Assembly: GCF_023349125.1 (NCBI RefSeq)
Contig: NZ_JAKIKT010000001.1
Location: 372,001 to 436,000, forward strand
Direction of reading: 5' to 3'
Length of the DNA: 64,000 bases
Origin: Shewanella corallii
Lineage (GTDB): Bacteria; Pseudomonadota; Gammaproteobacteria; Enterobacterales; Shewanellaceae
Of this stretch, positions 54,506 to 64,000 are shown piece after piece. The notes beneath the pieces were generated by a model. The model did not search any database. It was not told the DNA's origin and worked only from the letters and a program-made list of their open reading frames with translations. Each line of letters opens with the position of its first letter. Within the stretch, counting starts at the first letter, position 1. Position numbers and translations under genes: made by a program.

Positions 54506-57019
54506 TTGAATCAACTGCCAATTCAACAACTTTTCACTCCATTAAGAAACGCCTTCAGTCTCGCCAATCAAGTCATACTGCAGGCTCCTACCGGCGCAGG
54601 TAAATCCACGGCACTCCCTCTGGCTATGCTGGACTGGCCGGAGATAAACGGACGTATCATTATGTTGGAGCCCCGGCGGGTTGCGGCCCGCAGTGTGGCT
54701 CACTTTGTGGCGGCTCAGCGTGGCCAAAACGTTGGCCAGGAAGTAGGTTATCGTGTTCGTGGTGAAAGCCGTGTCAGTAAGCAGACCCGACTGGAGGTGG
54801 TAACCGAAGGCGTGTTGACCCGGATGATCCAGCAGGCTCCTGAGCTGGACGGCATTGGCCTGATTATTTTTGATGAAATTCATGAAAGGCACCTGACCAC
54901 AGATCTCTCGCTGGCGTTGGCGCTTGAGGTTCAGGCTTCACTCCGGGATGACCTCAGGATTCTGGCGATGTCGGCGACACTTTCCGGCTTACCACTGGAA
55001 ACTCTGATGCCGGATGCTCCTTTGCTGGAAAGCGAAGGTCGCAGTTTCCCGGTAGAGGTTTGTTACCGCGCCCCCAAAGCCCAGCAGGATTGGATTGTCC
55101 ATATGGGGCAGGAGTTGGTGAGTTTGCTGCAATCTCTGCCGCAAGCGGTCGCCAACAACAAACACAATGGGGTGCTGGCTTTCCTGCCGGGGAAAGGTGA
55201 AATCCTGAAGCTGCAGGCGTTTCTCCAGCAGCGTTTGCCCAGCGATAAATATGGCATTTTCCCCCTGTATGGCGAGCTGACGGGCAAGGAACAGGATGCC
55301 GCAGTCGCACCTCTGGAGGACGGCAGGATTAAAGTGGTGCTGTCGACCAATGTGGCTGAGTCCAGTTTGACCATACATGGCATCTCCATGGTGGTGGACT
55401 CAGGCTACAAACGCCATGCAGGTTTTAACCCTAAAACCGGCACGTCCCGATTATCCCTCAAACGTATCAGTCAGGCATCGTCGATTCAGCGCAGCGGCCG
55501 TGCCGGACGTCTGGCGCCCGGTTATAGCTTGCGCCTCTGGAGTCAGGATGAGTTTGATCGTCAGCCCAAGGCGGAAGATGCTGAAATCCTGCATACGGAT
55601 CTGCTCTCCATGGCGCTGGATTGTGCCAATTGGGGGGCACGCCGTATTGATGAACTCAGCCTGATGACCCCTCCGCCGGCAGCCAATGAAGCTCAGGCCT
55701 GGGAGCTGTTGAAGTCGCTGCAATTGGTGGATACCGAGCACAAGCTGACGGCTCACGGCAGAGAGGCCTATGAGCTGGGTAGTCACCCTAGACTGGCCCA
55801 TATGTTACTCAAAGCAAAAACGCTGGAAACTGAGTTGGCTGATCAATCTTTGCTGCCCCTGGCCTGTATGTTGGCTGCGGTTTTGGAAGGACGGGGTCTG
55901 CCACGCCGGGGTGAAGATATCAGTAACTATCTGCAGCTGGCCTGTAAAGGTCAATTGGCGGCGCAGGCAAACCGCTGGCTGAAACAGTTTGGCAGGCAGG
56001 AAACCCTCACGACAGTGGCTGGTCAGGCACATCCCAAAGATATCGGCTTGCTGCTGGCGCTGGCTTATCCGGACAGGATCGCCAAGCGTCGCGGTATCGA
56101 TGGATTCCAGTTAGCCAATGGCACCGGCGTTAACCTGGCTCCTGAATCCAGTCTGGCGCATCAGGAATACCTTGTCGTGGCTGACTTTCAACAGTCTGAA
56201 GGGCGCAGTTCTGGCCGTGTTTACCTCGCTTCTGCTTTTGAGCCTGAGTGGCTTAACGGGCCTTTGGCATTTCTGGTGCAAGAGGTGGATGAGTGCAGTT
56301 TTGATGAGCAAAGTGGCAGGGTGTCGGCCCAGCGATGCACCCGGTTGGGCAGCATTACACTCAAGTCCTCCCGTCTGCAGAATATCGACCGGGATATGAT
56401 TAAGTCTGCCATGCTGGGATTGGTCGAACGTAAAGGATTACAATTGCTGGATTTCAACGAAGATGTTCAGCAGTTTTGTACCAGGGTGCAGTTGGCAAGA
56501 GAGTATGATGCCGGCTTTGATTGGCCCGACTTCAGTGAACTTGCTTTGGTGGCCAATCTGAGTGACTGGCTGGCACCTTATCTGGATAATGTCTCTACCC
56601 TGGCGCAGCTTGGAAAGCTGAATTGCAAAGAGATGCTGGCCAATGCTTTGCCATGGGAGTTACAGCAGCGCCTCAAGCAGATATTGCCTTGCCGTTGGCC
56701 TTTGGCCACCGGAACTCATGCGCCTGTCCGTTATGAGGCGGATGGCAGAGCGTTGCTGAGTGTTCGGTTGCAGGAAGCTTTCGGCATGGAGGACAGTCCG
56801 CAGCTGCTGAATGGCCAACTTAAAGTGACCATGGAGCTATTGTCACCGGCTCGTCGGCCTTTGGCGCTGACCTCAGATCTCGCCAGTTTCTGGGCCGGCC
56901 CCTATGTGGATGTGAAAAAAGAGATGCGGGGACGCTACCCCAAGCATGTGTGGCCGGATGACCCGGTAACCACCATGCCGACCAAACACACCAAGAAATA
57001 TAGTCAGAATAAGGCCTGA
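54506..57019 (+). CDS. hrpB: ATP-dependent helicase HrpB
   Basis: DEAH-box helicase of unclear role. 837 residues from TTG, the only possible start because a stop lies 12 bases upstream in frame. Motif I APTGAGKST near 28, motif II DEIHER near 124, motif III SATLSG, motif VI QRSGRAGRLAPG near 330, then the C-terminal HrpB domain with RYPKHVWPDDP near 812. It matches the gene order hrpB-mrcB in E. coli. The mrcB start lies 36 bases after its stop, so they may share a transcript. Confidence 0.95.
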   Translation: MNQLPIQQLFTPLRNAFSLANQVILQAPTGAGKSTALPLAMLDWPEINGRIIMLEPRRVAARSVAHFVAAQRGQNVGQEVGYRVRGESRVSKQTRLEVVTEGVLTRMIQQAPELDGIGLIIFDEIHERHLTTDLSLALALEVQASLRDDLRILAMSATLSGLPLETLMPDAPLLESEGRSFPVEVCYRAPKAQQDWIVHMGQELVSLLQSLPQAVANNKHNGVLAFLPGKGEILKLQAFLQQRLPSDKYGIFPLYGELTGKEQDAAVAPLEDGRIKVVLSTNVAESSLTIHGISMVVDSGYKRHAGFNPKTGTSRLSLKRISQASSIQRSGRAGRLAPGYSLRLWSQDEFDRQPKAEDAEILHTDLLSMALDCANWGARRIDELSLMTPPPAANEAQAWELLKSLQLVDTEHKLTAHGREAYELGSHPRLAHMLLKAKTLETELADQSLLPLACMLAAVLEGRGLPRRGEDISNYLQLACKGQLAAQANRWLKQFGRQETLTTVAGQAHPKDIGLLLALAYPDRIAKRRGIDGFQLANGTGVNLAPESSLAHQEYLVVADFQQSEGRSSGRVYLASAFEPEWLNGPLAFLVQEVDECSFDEQSGRVSAQRCTRLGSITLKSSRLQNIDRDMIKSAMLGLVERKGLQLLDFNEDVQQFCTRVQLAREYDAGFDWPDFSELALVANLSDWLAPYLDNVSTLAQLGKLNCKEMLANALPWELQQRLKQILPCRWPLATGTHAPVRYEADGRALLSVRLQEAFGMEDSPQLLNGQLKVTMELLSPARRPLALTSDLASFWAGPYVDVKKEMRGRYPKHVWPDDPVTTMPTKHTKKYSQNKA

Positions 57020-57055
57020 GTCACGGCCAACAGTAATCACTGACAGCAAGGTATT

Positions 57056-59413
57056 ATGACGAAAACCACAGATAAACCCGCTAAAAAGACCGGCACGACA
57101 GCTGGACGTAAAACATCGGCGGCGGGGCGTAAGAGTAAAGCGACTGCCAAAGCCGCTGCCAAGACATCGGTATGGCGCACCATCTGGTCTATCAGCTGGA
57201 AGTTGGCTGTGGCCATGACTGTGCTGGTGGCGAGTTACTGTATCTATCTGGACCAGATTATTGCCCGCAAATTTGAAGGCCAGAAGTGGTATTTGCCTGC
57301 TCAGGTGTTCAGTCGCTCTATGGCGCTGTACCCCGGCGCTGCGGTTAACCATCACCAACTGATAGCCGAGCTTAAACTGCTTGGCTACCGCAAGGTTGCC
57401 AATCCCCGCCAGGTTGGGGAGTTCTCTGCATCCAGTACCAAGGTGGATATCTGGCGTCGTCCCTTCCTGCATCCTGACGGTAAGCAGGCGGAACAGCGGG
57501 TGATGGTGGAGTTTGATCATCAGGGGGTCAGCAGAGTATGGCGGATAAGTGATAACAGAGAGCTGGCAGTGGTGCATATGGAGCCTGTGCTACTGGATCG
57601 GATTATTGCCACCGACGGTGAAGACAGACTGTTCGTGCCTACCGCTGAAATGCCTTCAACTCTGGTGGATGCGCTGTTGCTGACCGAAGATCGACAGTTT
57701 TTTGAACACCATGGTGTCAGCCCGCTGGCCATTCTCAGGGCGCTGATTGTCAATATCAGTGCCGGGCGGACTGTGCAGGGGGGCTCTACCCTGACTCAGC
57801 AGCTGGCCAAGAACTTCTTCCTGTCCAGTGAGCGCTCTCTGGAACGTAAAATCCGTGAAGCCCTGATGGCCATTATTATTGATGCCAGATACAGCAAGCA
57901 GGAGATCCTGGAAGCCTACCTGAATGAGGTTTATATGGGACAGGATGGCGCCCGCGCCGTTCACGGTATGGGACTGGCCTCCCAGTTCTATTTCGGTCGG
58001 CCAATCGGTGAGCTGACTCTGTCCCAGCAGGCATTCTTGATCGCTGCCATCAAGGGACCCTCTTATTACAACCCCTGGCGTTATGAGGAGCGTGCCCGGG
58101 AGCGCCGTGACCTGGTTCTTAAGCTGCTGATGGAAAATGGCAAAATTTCAGGTCAGCAGTATGCTGCCGCAGCCGACTCGCCATTGGGGCTGAGAAGTAA
58201 AGACAGAGCTGTGCACCAAAAGCTGCCTGCTTTCTTTGCTGAGGTGAGGAAAGAGCTGTCTCAGCGATATGGTGGCAGTTTGCTGAAGCAATCCGGTATC
58301 AAGGTATACACCACCCTGGATCCTATCGCTCAGGAAGCGGCCGAGAAAGCGGTCCGGGATACCCTGAAACAGCTGGACAAGAACAACAAGGATCTGCAGG
58401 TGGGGATGGTGGTCACTGATAGGTACGGTGCCGGTATTGCTGCCATGGTGGGGGATAGAAACCCGGCCTTCGAGGGCTTTAACCGTGCCGGCGAGATCCG
58501 CCGTCCCATAGGCTCCCTGATCAAGCCCTTTGTTTATGTGACCGCGCTGGAGAAGGACAAATACACCCTGGCCACACCATTGGCAGATCAGCCTATTACC
58601 CTGACCAATGGCAATGGCCAAACCTGGTCGCCGCAGAATGTGGATAAGAAGTTCAGTGGTGAAGTGCCCATGATCCAGGCTTTCAGCCGCTCCATGAACG
58701 TGCCAACGGTTAACCTTGGCATGAAGCTGGGACTGGATAACGTCGCTCATACCTTGAATCGTGCCGGATGGCCTGACCGGGTGCCTGAGTATCCTTCTAT
58801 GTTGCTCGGGGCGGTCAACGGTTCACCTATGATGGTAGCCCAGGTCTATCAGACCCTGGCAGACGGTGGCCGTTATCGTCAGCTCAAGGCGGTGACCACT
58901 GTACTGGATGAAAATAATCAGCCGATTGAGGCAGCAGAGAGCTCACGTCATATTGCCTGGGGCAGAGGTCCGGATTATCTGATCCAGTACGCCATGACCC
59001 GGGTGGTTGAGTCGGGTACCGCAAGACGCCTGGGGCAGGCATTCCCGGGCGTCACTCTGGCGGGGAAAACCGGCACCAGTAATGACAGTCGTGACTCCTG
59101 GTTCGCCGGATTTGATGAGCGTAATGTCGCTGCTGTTTGGGTCGGGCGCGATGATAATGGCAAGACCAGCCTGTATGGCTCAAGCGGTGCCATGGCGGTT
59201 TACCGTAACTTCTTGGGTAACCGGCCTCCGGTCAGTCTGAGGATGACGCCGGTGGATAATGTGGTTCGCGGTTGGTTTGAGAAAACCACGGGACAGGCCA
59301 TGGAGTCAGATTGCGCTAATGTGTGGCAACTGCCTGCCTTGAATGAAAGTTACCAGCCTGCACGCAATTGTGGCAAACCACTGGAGTGGTGGCAAAAGCT
59401 GCTGGGTGGCTGA
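57056..59413 (+). CDS. mrcB: Penicillin-binding protein 1B, bifunctional
   Basis: Bifunctional murein synthase anchored in the inner membrane. 785 residues. Order: basic cytoplasmic tail about 1-45, one TM helix about 46-66, UB2H domain about 75-165 (the LpoB docking module in enterics), GT51 transglycosylase about 185-360 with catalytic Glu in LTEDRQFFEHHG and GGSTLTQQLAKN, and transpeptidase about 400-735 with S487-x-x-K490 (GSLIKP), SMN near 543 and KTGTS near 670. All active-site motifs are intact. Terminator follows. Confidence 0.96.
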   Translation: MTKTTDKPAKKTGTTAGRKTSAAGRKSKATAKAAAKTSVWRTIWSISWKLAVAMTVLVASYCIYLDQIIARKFEGQKWYLPAQVFSRSMALYPGAAVNHHQLIAELKLLGYRKVANPRQVGEFSASSTKVDIWRRPFLHPDGKQAEQRVMVEFDHQGVSRVWRISDNRELAVVHMEPVLLDRIIATDGEDRLFVPTAEMPSTLVDALLLTEDRQFFEHHGVSPLAILRALIVNISAGRTVQGGSTLTQQLAKNFFLSSERSLERKIREALMAIIIDARYSKQEILEAYLNEVYMGQDGARAVHGMGLASQFYFGRPIGELTLSQQAFLIAAIKGPSYYNPWRYEERARERRDLVLKLLMENGKISGQQYAAAADSPLGLRSKDRAVHQKLPAFFAEVRKELSQRYGGSLLKQSGIKVYTTLDPIAQEAAEKAVRDTLKQLDKNNKDLQVGMVVTDRYGAGIAAMVGDRNPAFEGFNRAGEIRRPIGSLIKPFVYVTALEKDKYTLATPLADQPITLTNGNGQTWSPQNVDKKFSGEVPMIQAFSRSMNVPTVNLGMKLGLDNVAHTLNRAGWPDRVPEYPSMLLGAVNGSPMMVAQVYQTLADGGRYRQLKAVTTVLDENNQPIEAAESSRHIAWGRGPDYLIQYAMTRVVESGTARRLGQAFPGVTLAGKTGTSNDSRDSWFAGFDERNVAAVWVGRDDNGKTSLYGSSGAMAVYRNFLGNRPPVSLRMTPVDNVVRGWFEKTTGQAMESDCANVWQLPALNESYQPARNCGKPLEWWQKLLGG

Positions 59414-59459
59414 GAGCTTAATTCAGATAAGGGAATTTTCTCTGAGTCTGACATAGAGA

Positions 59460-59491
59460 TAAAAAAGCCAACCTGAGGGGTTGGCTTTTTG
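59460..59491. terminator. Bidirectional terminator between mrcB and the lipoprotein
   Basis: Stem AAAAAAGCCAACC / GGTTGGCTTTTT around TGAGG, between convergent genes. Confidence 0.85.
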
Positions 59492-59529
59492 ATTTAGTTG
59501 GCTTTGGTGCCTTAACCACTACATCTCAA

Positions 59530-61914
59530 TTAGCGGGTACCGTCTGGCTGAGCACTGTTGCTCGGGGCTACGGTCAAGCGCCCTATAGAGTTCAGTAGCG
59601 TATTGCTGGTGTTGGGCTGGAGGTTTTCCGGCGCTGTTGTCTTGAAATAATCAATATCTATTTCTTCGTACATATTTATACGGGGACCAATTGATACAAC
59701 TGAAGTCTGACCATTGTAATTAGTTGTTCTTTCATCATATTCAAGTACATAAATACGCCTTCCCAAGCGGCCTTCAGTAACTTTTACTAACTCCCACTCT
59801 CGGTAGCGGCAAACGGAATCATTTGGGAGTCCACATCCAGAGTAATCATGATTCATTGTTAATTTACCATTGTCCTTTATAAGACTAAGTGGTGAACTAA
59901 AGTCCCAATCAATTTCCAATGGAGATTCCCATGACTGCACTTTAACTCCTGCGTCGCCATTTAACTGAAATCCAAACAGGCTCCAATAAGAGTTATAACA
60001 AGCATCATATGATGACTCATCCCAACACGCTTTTAACCTCTCTCCATCCCAGCTAATTAAGTTCCAGTTATTTATAGTTGTTTGCCAGTATTTTTCAGCC
60101 CCTGTATCAAAGTTAACAGTGTCAGGTGTGCTATAGGCAGAAGCAAGTTCGGCTTTGATAAATTGCAGATCGGATGTTTCAACTGTAACTGATACGCCGA
60201 TATCCGAATTAACCCTGGATGTTATTGTGAGTTCTTGACTGAAGTCGAGAAATTGCATTCGCAGCTTCCCCGTATCAATAGTCCATGTAAAGGACTTCTC
60301 CGTGAACCCTGTTGAGCCTTTACCATCAGCTGTGAAGGTAACCCTTTCTCCGAGCATCTTGTAGGTACTAGCACTGTCTTCGTTACTATATATTGGAAGC
60401 ACCCAATCACTGGATAACATTTCCTCGGAAAAAACAAACTCTTCAGGAGTCGATTTGACCAGATGCCAATCGTAAATACCCTCATCTGTTGTTGAAGATT
60501 GGTAGTTTACCCCATCTATAGTAATCAATTCTGATTGAGTTAACGTTGTGCGTTTTACTCGATAGCTGTCAACTCTGGCTCCTTCTGATAGCAGGCTCCA
60601 CTCTTCAACCAGGGGCGTGGTATCGACTTGAATCTGAAAGTAGCCATTTGAAAGGAGAATGGATACTTCTTCAGAAGAAAAACCGAGAGACTCATTTATT
60701 ACAGGGAAATATGTACTGGCTGGAGCATCAATGTTTTCCAGTATTATTCTATTACCCTCGGTACTCCAATCGAAACTAATGCCGCCCCGGGAGGTTATTG
60801 CAGATCCTTGTCCATTGGCGTTGAGACTATACTTTCCTGCAGTGCCTCTATTCACAAATGTAGGTGCTGCGGCTTCACCTATGTAAAAGGTAGATGGCAG
60901 ATCATTGGGGTCGACATCAGGCAGGTTGGCTGGATCTTCCGCAATCTCTGTAGCGGTATCGGCAATGATACCTGGAGACTCGGTTTCAATTTCTGTCACC
61001 AATTCGTTGTAGGAGCTGTTATCTGCCAACAGCTCTGACATATCAGAACTGCCTTCCGGTAAGGCTACAGTACCTTCAACAACCAGCTGGGCAACGGCAG
61101 CTGTTTCCAGCAAAACATCAACGCTGACTTGCTGCTCCACTTCGGTGAGTACATCCTCATCAGTAATCTCTTCACCCCCATTGGCATTGAGCATAATGCT
61201 GTATGCCGCTGTGGTCATCACTGAAATATCGGGACCACCAGTTGCCTGAACATCTTGTTGGATTACAGAATTTGATGAAACAGCTTGCTCTCCACCGGTT
61301 AGTGGACCGAACTGCCGTGGTTGCAGGACTACCAAAGTAACAGGGTCGTCGGCATCAGCTCTGGCGACCAGTTTGGCTACCGTGGTTTCCGGGGTATCGT
61401 CATCGATTTTTATAATAACGCTGTAGCTTCCATCTGATGAGATGTCTCCCTGAGCAGAGTCTATGCCGTAGGTCAGGTCAACAATACCGTTGGCATAGCG
61501 TTCCGGCACAACTTGACCAACCAGAGCTATTTCCAGCTCAACCCGTTGAATATCCAGTGATACACTTTGACTGGTAGTTGCACCATCGTCATCAGTCACT
61601 GTCAGTTCAAAGGTCAGCGTGGTGGTTTCTGTGACATTGGGGGCAACAAACTCGATTGACGCTGACTCCGCATTGAACTCTACATCCGGTCCGGCGGTTT
61701 GGCTCCATAGGTAGCTACTAATGCTGCCATCTGTGTCTGTCGCACCTGAGTTCAGATTCACAGAGGACTTTTCGAAGGTTGTTTCCGGGATTGAGAAATT
61801 AATCGCCGGCGCCTGATTAACGGGTTCTGGCATGACTTCAACGGCATCATCTGATCCGCCACAGGCACTCAGCCCCATCACGACCGCAAATGGGAAAACA
61901 AGATTCCTTTTCAT
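59530..61914 (-). CDS. PKD/REJ-domain lipoprotein of unknown function
   Basis: 794 residues. Signal with lipobox LSAC (Cys 18) then an acidic GGSDD tail start, so it is lipid-anchored, probably outer-membrane. A PKD-like domain lies at about 33-125 (SSYLWSQTAGPDVEF, ELTVTDDDGATTSQSVSLDI). Residues about 130-345 are Ser/Asp/Glu-rich and helical in part. The C-terminal half has several short beta-strand modules of similar pattern (WHLVKSTPEEFVF, WNLISWDGERLKACW, WELVKVTEGRLG), which suggests repeats. DNA of the C-terminal half is clearly more AT-rich than the N-terminal half. No enzyme motif is visible. Confidence 0.85.
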   Translation of the reverse strand: MKRNLVFPFAVVMGLSACGGSDDAVEVMPEPVNQAPAINFSIPETTFEKSSVNLNSGATDTDGSISSYLWSQTAGPDVEFNAESASIEFVAPNVTETTTLTFELTVTDDDGATTSQSVSLDIQRVELEIALVGQVVPERYANGIVDLTYGIDSAQGDISSDGSYSVIIKIDDDTPETTVAKLVARADADDPVTLVVLQPRQFGPLTGGEQAVSSNSVIQQDVQATGGPDISVMTTAAYSIMLNANGGEEITDEDVLTEVEQQVSVDVLLETAAVAQLVVEGTVALPEGSSDMSELLADNSSYNELVTEIETESPGIIADTATEIAEDPANLPDVDPNDLPSTFYIGEAAAPTFVNRGTAGKYSLNANGQGSAITSRGGISFDWSTEGNRIILENIDAPASTYFPVINESLGFSSEEVSILLSNGYFQIQVDTTPLVEEWSLLSEGARVDSYRVKRTTLTQSELITIDGVNYQSSTTDEGIYDWHLVKSTPEEFVFSEEMLSSDWVLPIYSNEDSASTYKMLGERVTFTADGKGSTGFTEKSFTWTIDTGKLRMQFLDFSQELTITSRVNSDIGVSVTVETSDLQFIKAELASAYSTPDTVNFDTGAEKYWQTTINNWNLISWDGERLKACWDESSYDACYNSYWSLFGFQLNGDAGVKVQSWESPLEIDWDFSSPLSLIKDNGKLTMNHDYSGCGLPNDSVCRYREWELVKVTEGRLGRRIYVLEYDERTTNYNGQTSVVSIGPRINMYEEIDIDYFKTTAPENLQPNTSNTLLNSIGRLTVAPSNSAQPDGTR

Positions 61915-62056
61915 ATTACTCTCCTTGTTATTTCAGCGAGTAATATTCCATACAGTTAATATGGCTGGAATCAGGCAAAAGTTTGTTTAGCTAAAGCTTA
62001 ATAAGGAGCTGGTATAAGTCTGGGACTATTGTCAATTCACTCGTCTCCGACTCAAT

Positions 62057-62605
62057 TCAGGACGGCACCTCGCTAGCTTGAGTATTCACTATTAGTTCAA
62101 CCAATCTTTCTATCTTGATATTGGACAGTTGGCGGTAATCAAAATAGGGGCAGACGAACAGCTTGTGTTCGGCATTGATGGCAAACTCATTATCAAGCCA
62201 TGTCAAAGGTGCGGTTATCTTGCTCTCATTAACCAAACGCTTGGCATAGGTGCGCCCCATGATGATGTGCAGGCGATTGTCGTCAGGCTTGAGGGCCGGA
62301 GGGCTGAACAGCAGGGCGGTTTGACTGTCCTGTTGCAACAGGTGTTTATCCCTGTATCCCTGCCAATCAGTGGCCAGGGTACGGTAGTTGAATTGTGACT
62401 GGGGCAGGGCAAACAGCAGCTTGGCATAGACGTTAAACACCTTACGCCAGCCATTGCCACAGGCCTGGCCAATGGCATAAATCTCACCGTCTACCAGAGG
62501 CTGGCAGTGTTCAAGCTCAGCCATATTCATAAAGGCAGGACGATTTTCGATATAGGCTGCGATCTGAAAATCAGCGTCCCCAAGGCCTGAAATATTAAGA
62601 CTCAA
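62057..62605 (-). CDS. Conserved-looking hypothetical protein, coupled to EAL gene
   Basis: 182 residues, soluble, no signal peptide; I cannot place it in a family with certainty. Visible features: GNGWRKVFNVYAKLLFALP near 50, IIMGRTYAKRL near 114 and a Phe/Tyr-rich LFVCPYFDYRQLSN near 150. The ATG overlaps the stop of the upstream EAL gene by four bases (ATGA), so it is translated as part of that operon and may act with it. No anomaly in length or start. Confidence 0.75.
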   Translation of the reverse strand: MSLNISGLGDADFQIAAYIENRPAFMNMAELEHCQPLVDGEIYAIGQACGNGWRKVFNVYAKLLFALPQSQFNYRTLATDWQGYRDKHLLQQDSQTALLFSPPALKPDDNRLHIIMGRTYAKRLVNESKITAPLTWLDNEFAINAEHKLFVCPYFDYRQLSNIKIERLVELIVNTQASEVPS

Positions 62606-64000
62606 GCGGATAACTCAGGCGTTAACAGATCCTCAGAGTGAGGATTGGATGTTGGAGGCAGGCTATCTGGCATGCCATAAAGATATCCCTGCTGCAAAAA
62701 GACGCCTCTGGCGACCAAAAAATCCGACTGTTCCCGGGTTTCCACTCCTTCGGCGATCATCTGCAGTTTATAGTCGTGGCCAAACTTGATCATTGAGTCC
62801 AATACGCCAGCTTTCAGGTCATCTGTGCCTATGGTATCCACAAACATCTTGTCGATTTTAATGCTGTTGATATTGAGCTGCTGCAGGCTGGCCATACCAC
62901 CAAAACCTGTACCAAAGTCATCTATTTTGATGCTGTAGCCATGACTCAACAATAGGTCTATGTTGCGGCGGGCTGCTGGAATGTCTCTGATCTGCTGTCG
63001 TTCGGTTAACTCAAACATCAGCTGATCTCCTCTGGGCCAACCAAGTGCAGCCAGTTGGTTGGTTAGACTGTCCGATTCCAGGTGGGCAGCAACGATATTC
63101 AGGGTGACCCACTGATCCGGCGGCAGATTGTCCATATCTTTGAGCACATTGCCGACCAGCTGTTCGGTAATAGGCATAATTAAACCTGTGCTCTCTGCCA
63201 TATCAATAAACACTCCGGGAGCTATTGTCTCGCCCTTATGCATCCAACGCAGTAAGGCTTCGTATCCAAGGACTCTGCCATCCCTCGCATCGACAATAGC
63301 CTGATAGACAGGCTTTAGCTCATTCAATGATATTGCCTGTCTCAGCAGGTTCTCCAATGAACTTGTGTGCTGTTGCCACAGTAGCAGGCTGATATAGGTC
63401 AACAGACTGAAAATAAGACCTGCACCCATGGTTCTTTGATAGGCCCAGCTACTGGTATGGGCATGTAACTGATTACCTCCCCAGGCGTGCACATGGGTCT
63501 GGGTTTTTGAGGATGCGATTCTGACTTCTTTAGCCATAAGATCAGTTTTAATGGCCATAGTGCCAGCGATACTCAGATTGCCAAAACCGTTGAGGTCAGT
63601 CTCCAGATAAAAGCAGTCCTCACAGGGGCGATCGACCACAAAGGGGCTACCTTTGGAACTGAGTAACATAAACAAGGTGCCCCTGGGGCCGGTGAAGTTA
63701 ATTGTGGTTTCTGTCAGATAACGCCCAACTTGAATCACGTCTCCTTTGTCATGATTAATGTTTTCCAACTTCTCAAATTTTGGGACAAAGCCATCTCCCA
63801 GTGATGAACAGGTATGACCTTCATTAGTAATTAACCCAATTACCCGAATGATGTGGCTACCTTGAAAGGCTTTTTGCAGCAGTTCCTGATCGTAGGCATC
63901 GCACTTAAAGTGCATGCGTTGGCGGAGTTCTGCTACAGCACTGTCCAGTTTGCGTGAATTGGCGTCGATTCGTTCCAGAGTCTCAATTGCTTTGTCGTGC
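62602..64000 (-). CDS. CSS-motif EAL c-di-GMP phosphodiesterase, 5' partial
   Basis: The frame runs open past the right window edge; the internal ATG at 63915 is not the start, since sequence upstream in frame (HDKAIETLERIDANSRKLDS) continues the periplasmic domain. The periplasmic part has the CSS motif (KCDAYDQ and TCSSLG Cys pair), known in PdeC-type enzymes to form a redox-controlled disulfide. One TM helix follows near residues 190-210 of the visible part, then the EAL domain: EALLRW, LNIVAAHL, ELTERQQI, DDFGTGFGG, IKIDK, AEGVE and QGYLYGMP. Catalytic residues look complete. The hypothetical downstream gene is coupled by ATGA overlap. Membrane-bound PDE activity is inferred. Confidence 0.92.
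   Translation of the reverse strand, partial: HDKAIETLERIDANSRKLDSAVAELRQRMHFKCDAYDQELLQKAFQGSHIIRVIGLITNEGHTCSSLGDGFVPKFEKLENINHDKGDVIQVGRYLTETTINFTGPRGTLFMLLSSKGSPFVVDRPCEDCFYLETDLNGFGNLSIAGTMAIKTDLMAKEVRIASSKTQTHVHAWGGNQLHAHTSSWAYQRTMGAGLIFSLLTYISLLLWQQHTSSLENLLRQAISLNELKPVYQAIVDARDGRVLGYEALLRWMHKGETIAPGVFIDMAESTGLIMPITEQLVGNVLKDMDNLPPDQWVTLNIVAAHLESDSLTNQLAALGWPRGDQLMFELTERQQIRDIPAARRNIDLLLSHGYSIKIDDFGTGFGGMASLQQLNINSIKIDKMFVDTIGTDDLKAGVLDSMIKFGHDYKLQMIAEGVETREQSDFLVARGVFLQQGYLYGMPDSLPPTSNPHSEDLLTPELSA

Overview
This window reads as chromosomal DNA from a gammaproteobacterium of the order Alteromonadales, most like Shewanella. Evidence: the order hpt - ABC transporter (yadG/yadH type) - panC/panB - folK - pcnB - gluQ - dksA - sfsA - thpR - hrpB - mrcB matches the E. 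coli 3-minute region, with pepB inserted beside sfsA. There are also curli genes, an S46 dipeptidyl peptidase, NhaC- and TyrP-type carriers, MetJ operators and many c-di-GMP proteins. Base composition looks near 50% GC by eye. No rRNA, tRNA or CRISPR array was seen.

Layout. 1-7700: end of an alanine/Na+ symporter, then a five-PAS hybrid histidine kinase and an HD-GYP response regulator. 7740-10115: ygfZ and serA. 10950-17000: a curli locus made of a CsgD-like regulator, a CsgB-like nucleator and a very large 517-residue curlin with about 21 repeats, followed by a secreted subtilisin-like protease. 17150-20760: a small membrane protein, nupC-deoD and a YdiI-type thioesterase. 20900-25030: a GDT1-family cation exporter behind a yybP-ykoY manganese riboswitch, then two tandem TyrP-type permeases whose leaders share a conserved segment.

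25200-34930: an S46 peptidase, a pseudouridine synthase, two related membrane proteins, an NhaC-type transporter with a MetJ operator over its promoter (probably the methionine transporter MetT), a LysR regulator, and the glycyl-radical pair yjjI/yjjW. 34930-36475 is accessory DNA: two inverted copies of a hairpin-rich repeat flank an AT-rich ORF followed by an attC-like palindrome, which resembles a lone integron gene cassette. 36480-40830: MetJ-controlled metY-type sulfhydrylase, a small membrane protein, mpl, ubiX and hpt. 40894-41157 is a MITE-like element. 41180-59410 is the conserved block from the ABC transporter to mrcB. 59530-64000: a PKD-type lipoprotein, an unrecognised protein and a partial CSS-motif EAL protein.

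How the parts connect: c-di-GMP turnover proteins (HD-GYP, GGDEF-EAL, CSS-EAL) surround a CsgD/curli system; two separate transcription units carry MetJ boxes; coenzyme A/folate synthesis and RNA maturation genes run as a leftward dksA-to-panC series. The most notable sequence-level observations are an ATT start codon for pcnB (as in E. coli), the large curlin, the attC-like cassette, the MITE, the manganese riboswitch and the duplicated permease leaders.
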